From: Lysobacterales bacterium
Lineage (GTDB): Bacteria > Pseudomonadota > Gammaproteobacteria > Xanthomonadales > SZUA-36
Assembly: GCA_028289465.1 (NCBI GenBank)
Contig: JANQPM010000019.1
Span: 1 to 33,925, forward strand
DNA: 33,925 nt
Reading direction: 5' to 3'
The translations under genes were made by a program, and so were the position numbers. A model generated the notes under the pieces. The model searched no databases. It was not told where the DNA came from and worked only from the letters and a program-made list of their open reading frames with translations. Within the stretch, counting starts at the first letter, position 1; each line of letters starts with the position of its first letter. Below are positions 32,160 to 33,925 of the stretch, piece by piece.

Positions 32160-33146
32160 ATGAATGCCGAACATAATCCTTCGCCGAAAAATCCTGAACC
32201 TGCCGAAAACACCGCGACCAACGAAAACACCGGGGCCAACGCTGAAACCGTACCCGGCCCGTCATGGTCGGACAGCCACGAATGGGACAGTGGGAGCGAG
32301 ACATCGGTCGCGCTGCGCAACAACGGCGTATTAACGGAAATCCATAAATCGCAGGGCAACACCGGAATCTGGAATAAGCTCGGGCTGATCAGCAACGGCA
32401 GCGTGACCAAATACGACGCACACAAACACGACTCCGGCTATGCGCCGCGGATCGCCGTCAACAACAACGGCCGGGTCGTGCAGGTGCATAACAACATATT
32501 GGGGGCGGCCGGAAAACTATACTACCGAGTCGGAACGATAAACGATGACAGCACGGATATCGAATGGGGAGACTCCCACCACTATGACAGCGGACAGTAT
32601 GCGGATGTAAGCATTAATGACCATGGCCAGATAGTGGAAGTCCATGCGGACCAGTGGTTGTCAAACGTCTGGTACCACGCCGGAACCATTAACGCAGACA
32701 ATACGATTAGCTGGGGCTCCGCCATCAAGCTGGACAGCGGTACCGCACCCGCAATCGCACTCAACAACAACGGCGATGTTGTCGAAATCCACGTATCACC
32801 GGGCAAGGACGATATGTGGTATAACGTCGGCCGAATCAACGGCACCCAGATCAACTGGATGCGCTCGATATCCACCAAATTCGACGACGGCTACTGGCCG
32901 GCCATCGACATGAATAACCACGGCCAAGTGTACGAGGTACATAACAGCCTGGCCATCGCCAGCGACTACTGGGGCCGGCCTGGCGTGCTGACTGCAAACG
33001 GCATGAACTGGGGCAACGCATCGAAAATCACCACCAACGTCTACCCGTTAAACGGCGTTGCGATTAACGACAATGGAGCACTGATAACAACCTATGCAGG
33101 CAGCATCACCAAGATCAAATACCGCACCGCGCAATGGGCACATTAA
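32160..33146 (+). CDS. Protein of six propeller-like repeats, function unknown
   Basis: This 328-residue protein starts with a disordered-looking segment rich in Asn, Glu, Pro and Thr (residues 1-35) and has no signal peptide or membrane helix. From residue 36 it consists of six repeats of about 49 residues, starting near 36, 85, 136, 185, 233 and 284. Each follows the pattern DSG..P.IAxNNxGxVVEVH, then about 10 residues, then WYxVGxIN and a closing W. Such four-strand repeats suggest a six-bladed beta-propeller, often used for binding sugars or proteins. I do not recognise a characterised relative. AAAGGGGA lies before the ATG. Base composition is lower in GC than the core genes. It might be a lectin-like protein, but this is a guess. 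Confidence 0.75.
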   Translation: MNAEHNPSPKNPEPAENTATNENTGANAETVPGPSWSDSHEWDSGSETSVALRNNGVLTEIHKSQGNTGIWNKLGLISNGSVTKYDAHKHDSGYAPRIAVNNNGRVVQVHNNILGAAGKLYYRVGTINDDSTDIEWGDSHHYDSGQYADVSINDHGQIVEVHADQWLSNVWYHAGTINADNTISWGSAIKLDSGTAPAIALNNNGDVVEIHVSPGKDDMWYNVGRINGTQINWMRSISTKFDDGYWPAIDMNNHGQVYEVHNSLAIASDYWGRPGVLTANGMNWGNASKITTNVYPLNGVAINDNGALITTYAGSITKIKYRTAQWAH

Positions 33147-33187
33147 ACCAGAGAAATTGAAAGAGCGTTATTAACACTTAGCGCAAT

Positions 33188-33329
33188 AGGAGCCGCAGGC
33201 GACCCGCCGACCCCGGTTGGGTGAGCGAGCAGCGCGAGCGGCACCAGAGGGGTCGTGCGTTAGTTGCACGTCGTCTTGCGATTGCGGTTTTCGTCCGCAG
33301 GACGAAAGAAGCGGGCGCTAGACTCCTTC
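33188..33329. repeat. Intergenic mosaic element, copy C (full length, tail first)
   Basis: This copy opens AGGAGCCGCAGGCGACCCGCC, continues CCCCGGTTGGGTGAGCGAGC and GGCACCAGAGGGGTCGTGCG, and ends with hairpin TTTCGTCC/GGACGAAA (33284-33312) and GAAGCGGGCGCTAGACTCCTT. It is the inverse of copy D almost base for base, differing at scattered positions. The outer arms GTCTTGCG (33274-33281) and CGCTAGAC (33316-33323) flank the hairpin. It lies after the propeller-repeat gene. Confidence 0.85.
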
Positions 33330-33613
33330 TATACTACGGCCAGGTTCATTCGGCGATCTGAACGAACCACCAGGTGTCGTCGGCTGCCGGGCAAGGCTCT
33401 CTAGTGCTGGCCATTTATTCAGAACGCGCCTAATAAAATTGACAAGCACTGCTTCCTTACGTGCTGCCTGATGTCTGTGCTAAGGTCTGGCCCTTGATGG
33501 ATAAGGGGCAAGGGCGGGCCGTTTCTATACCTCTCAAAACCCCAACGGACAGCCAACCGCGTTTATGGTCAGTAAGCCATTGACGACGGGCGAAGTACAA
33601 CAGGGGAAAAGGG
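33330..33613. other. Intergenic stretch before the RHS-like gene
   Basis: No gene is visible. A consensus -35 hexamer TTGACA lies at 33439-33444, but no good -10 box stands 16-18 bases after it. A GC-containing imperfect hairpin region (GGCCCTTGATGG, then GGGGCAAGGGCGGGCC) occurs at about 33487-33520. These may belong to the promoter or leader of the next gene. Confidence 0.3.
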
Positions 33614-33925
33614 ATGAAAAAGGGAATTCAATGGGTATTGGTTAGTGCCTTTCTGGCCTTCGGCATCCAGGCGCAAACGGACACCACGATTGATCCCACC
33701 CTGAAAAGCCAGGTCGATCTGCTCAATGAGCTGACCGAACGCCGCCGGGTGAATACTTTCTTTGTCAACGAACAATCGATCTTTCACGGGGCGCAGAAAG
33801 GCTTTGTCAATGTCGGCGCGGGCAATCTCACCTTTGTGCGCCGCGATCTGGTCACCGTCGGCCGGGTGCCGGTGGTGTTGGCCCGCGTCTACGACAGCCG
33901 CTATCGCGGTCCTTCGGATTTTTCT
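33614..33925 (+). CDS. RHS-like exported protein, N-terminal part, cut by window edge
   Basis: The first 104 codons of a gene that continues beyond the window. A signal peptide is at about residues 1-21 (KGIQWVLVSAFLAFGIQAQ). A short helical segment follows (LKSQVDLLNELTERRRVNTF), then VNVGAGNLTFVRRDLVTVGR, PVVLARVYDSRY. This last pattern (a GNL motif, a DL-x-x-x-GR-x-P turn and an RVYDSR segment) resembles the start of the YD/RHS repeat shell found in RHS-family toxins and wall-associated proteins. AGGGGAAAAGGG precedes the ATG. The full length, repeats and any C-terminal toxin lie outside the window, so the family call is tentative. Confidence 0.58.
   Translation, partial: MKKGIQWVLVSAFLAFGIQAQTDTTIDPTLKSQVDLLNELTERRRVNTFFVNEQSIFHGAQKGFVNVGAGNLTFVRRDLVTVGRVPVVLARVYDSRYRGPSDFS

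Overview
The window is a chromosomal segment of a moderately GC-rich gammaproteobacterium. The order rpoE-rseA-rseB-rseC-mucD-lepA-lepB-DUF4845-rnc-era-recO-pdxJ is the arrangement known from Pseudomonas and relatives, and rlmD, nagZ, hpt and a methylthioinosine phosphorylase gene are also gammaproteobacterial in type. No rRNA, tRNA, CRISPR, integrase or transposase gene is visible. I cannot name the genus.

Layout. 1-1774 (minus strand): an ALDH7-family aldehyde dehydrogenase overlapping the start of pyrD, which runs off the left edge. 2346-7158 (plus): the sigma-E envelope-stress module, with sigma factor, anti-sigma RseA, RseB, RseC and a periplasmic Do-type protease, preceded by a good sigma-E-type promoter. 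7366-13782: translation factor LepA, signal peptidase I, a DUF4845 membrane protein, RNase III, Era, RecO and PdxJ. 13759-14568 (minus): a stand-alone receiver-Hpt protein resembling the tail of BarA/GacS. 14599-17357: a YdbH-like protein and a YnbE/YdbL-like lipoprotein, probably for lipid traffic to the outer membrane. 17438-22319: rlmD, nagZ (muropeptide recycling), a small-conductance mechanosensitive channel, and two purine-salvage enzymes. 22408-27584 (minus): an M48 metalloprotease, then a tight operon of a small beta-rich protein, a PLP decarboxylase and a DUF885 protein. 27726-29750: a 2,4-dienoyl-CoA reductase-type oxidoreductase. 30196-31997: a YciI-like protein divergent from a PucR-type regulator. 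32160 to the end: a protein of six propeller-like repeats and the start of an RHS-like exported protein.

The most unusual signal is non-coding. A mosaic intergenic element occurs in six clear copies plus one degenerate copy (1829-2097, 4721-5078, 9168-9208, 10078-10232, 23955-24057, 29758-30193, 33188-33329), in both orientations. It has recognisable ends and carries at least fourteen short hairpins in a constant frame (GCGGTT...AGAAGC). The stem sequences differ between copies, yet both arms change together, which indicates that base pairing has been conserved. Several copies start within 0-15 bases of a stop codon and sit inside essential operons. Other points of interest are the kinase-less BarA/GacS-like relay protein, the apparent YnbE-YdbL combination, and a tandem repeat that multiplies the last codons and stop codon of the M48 protease gene.
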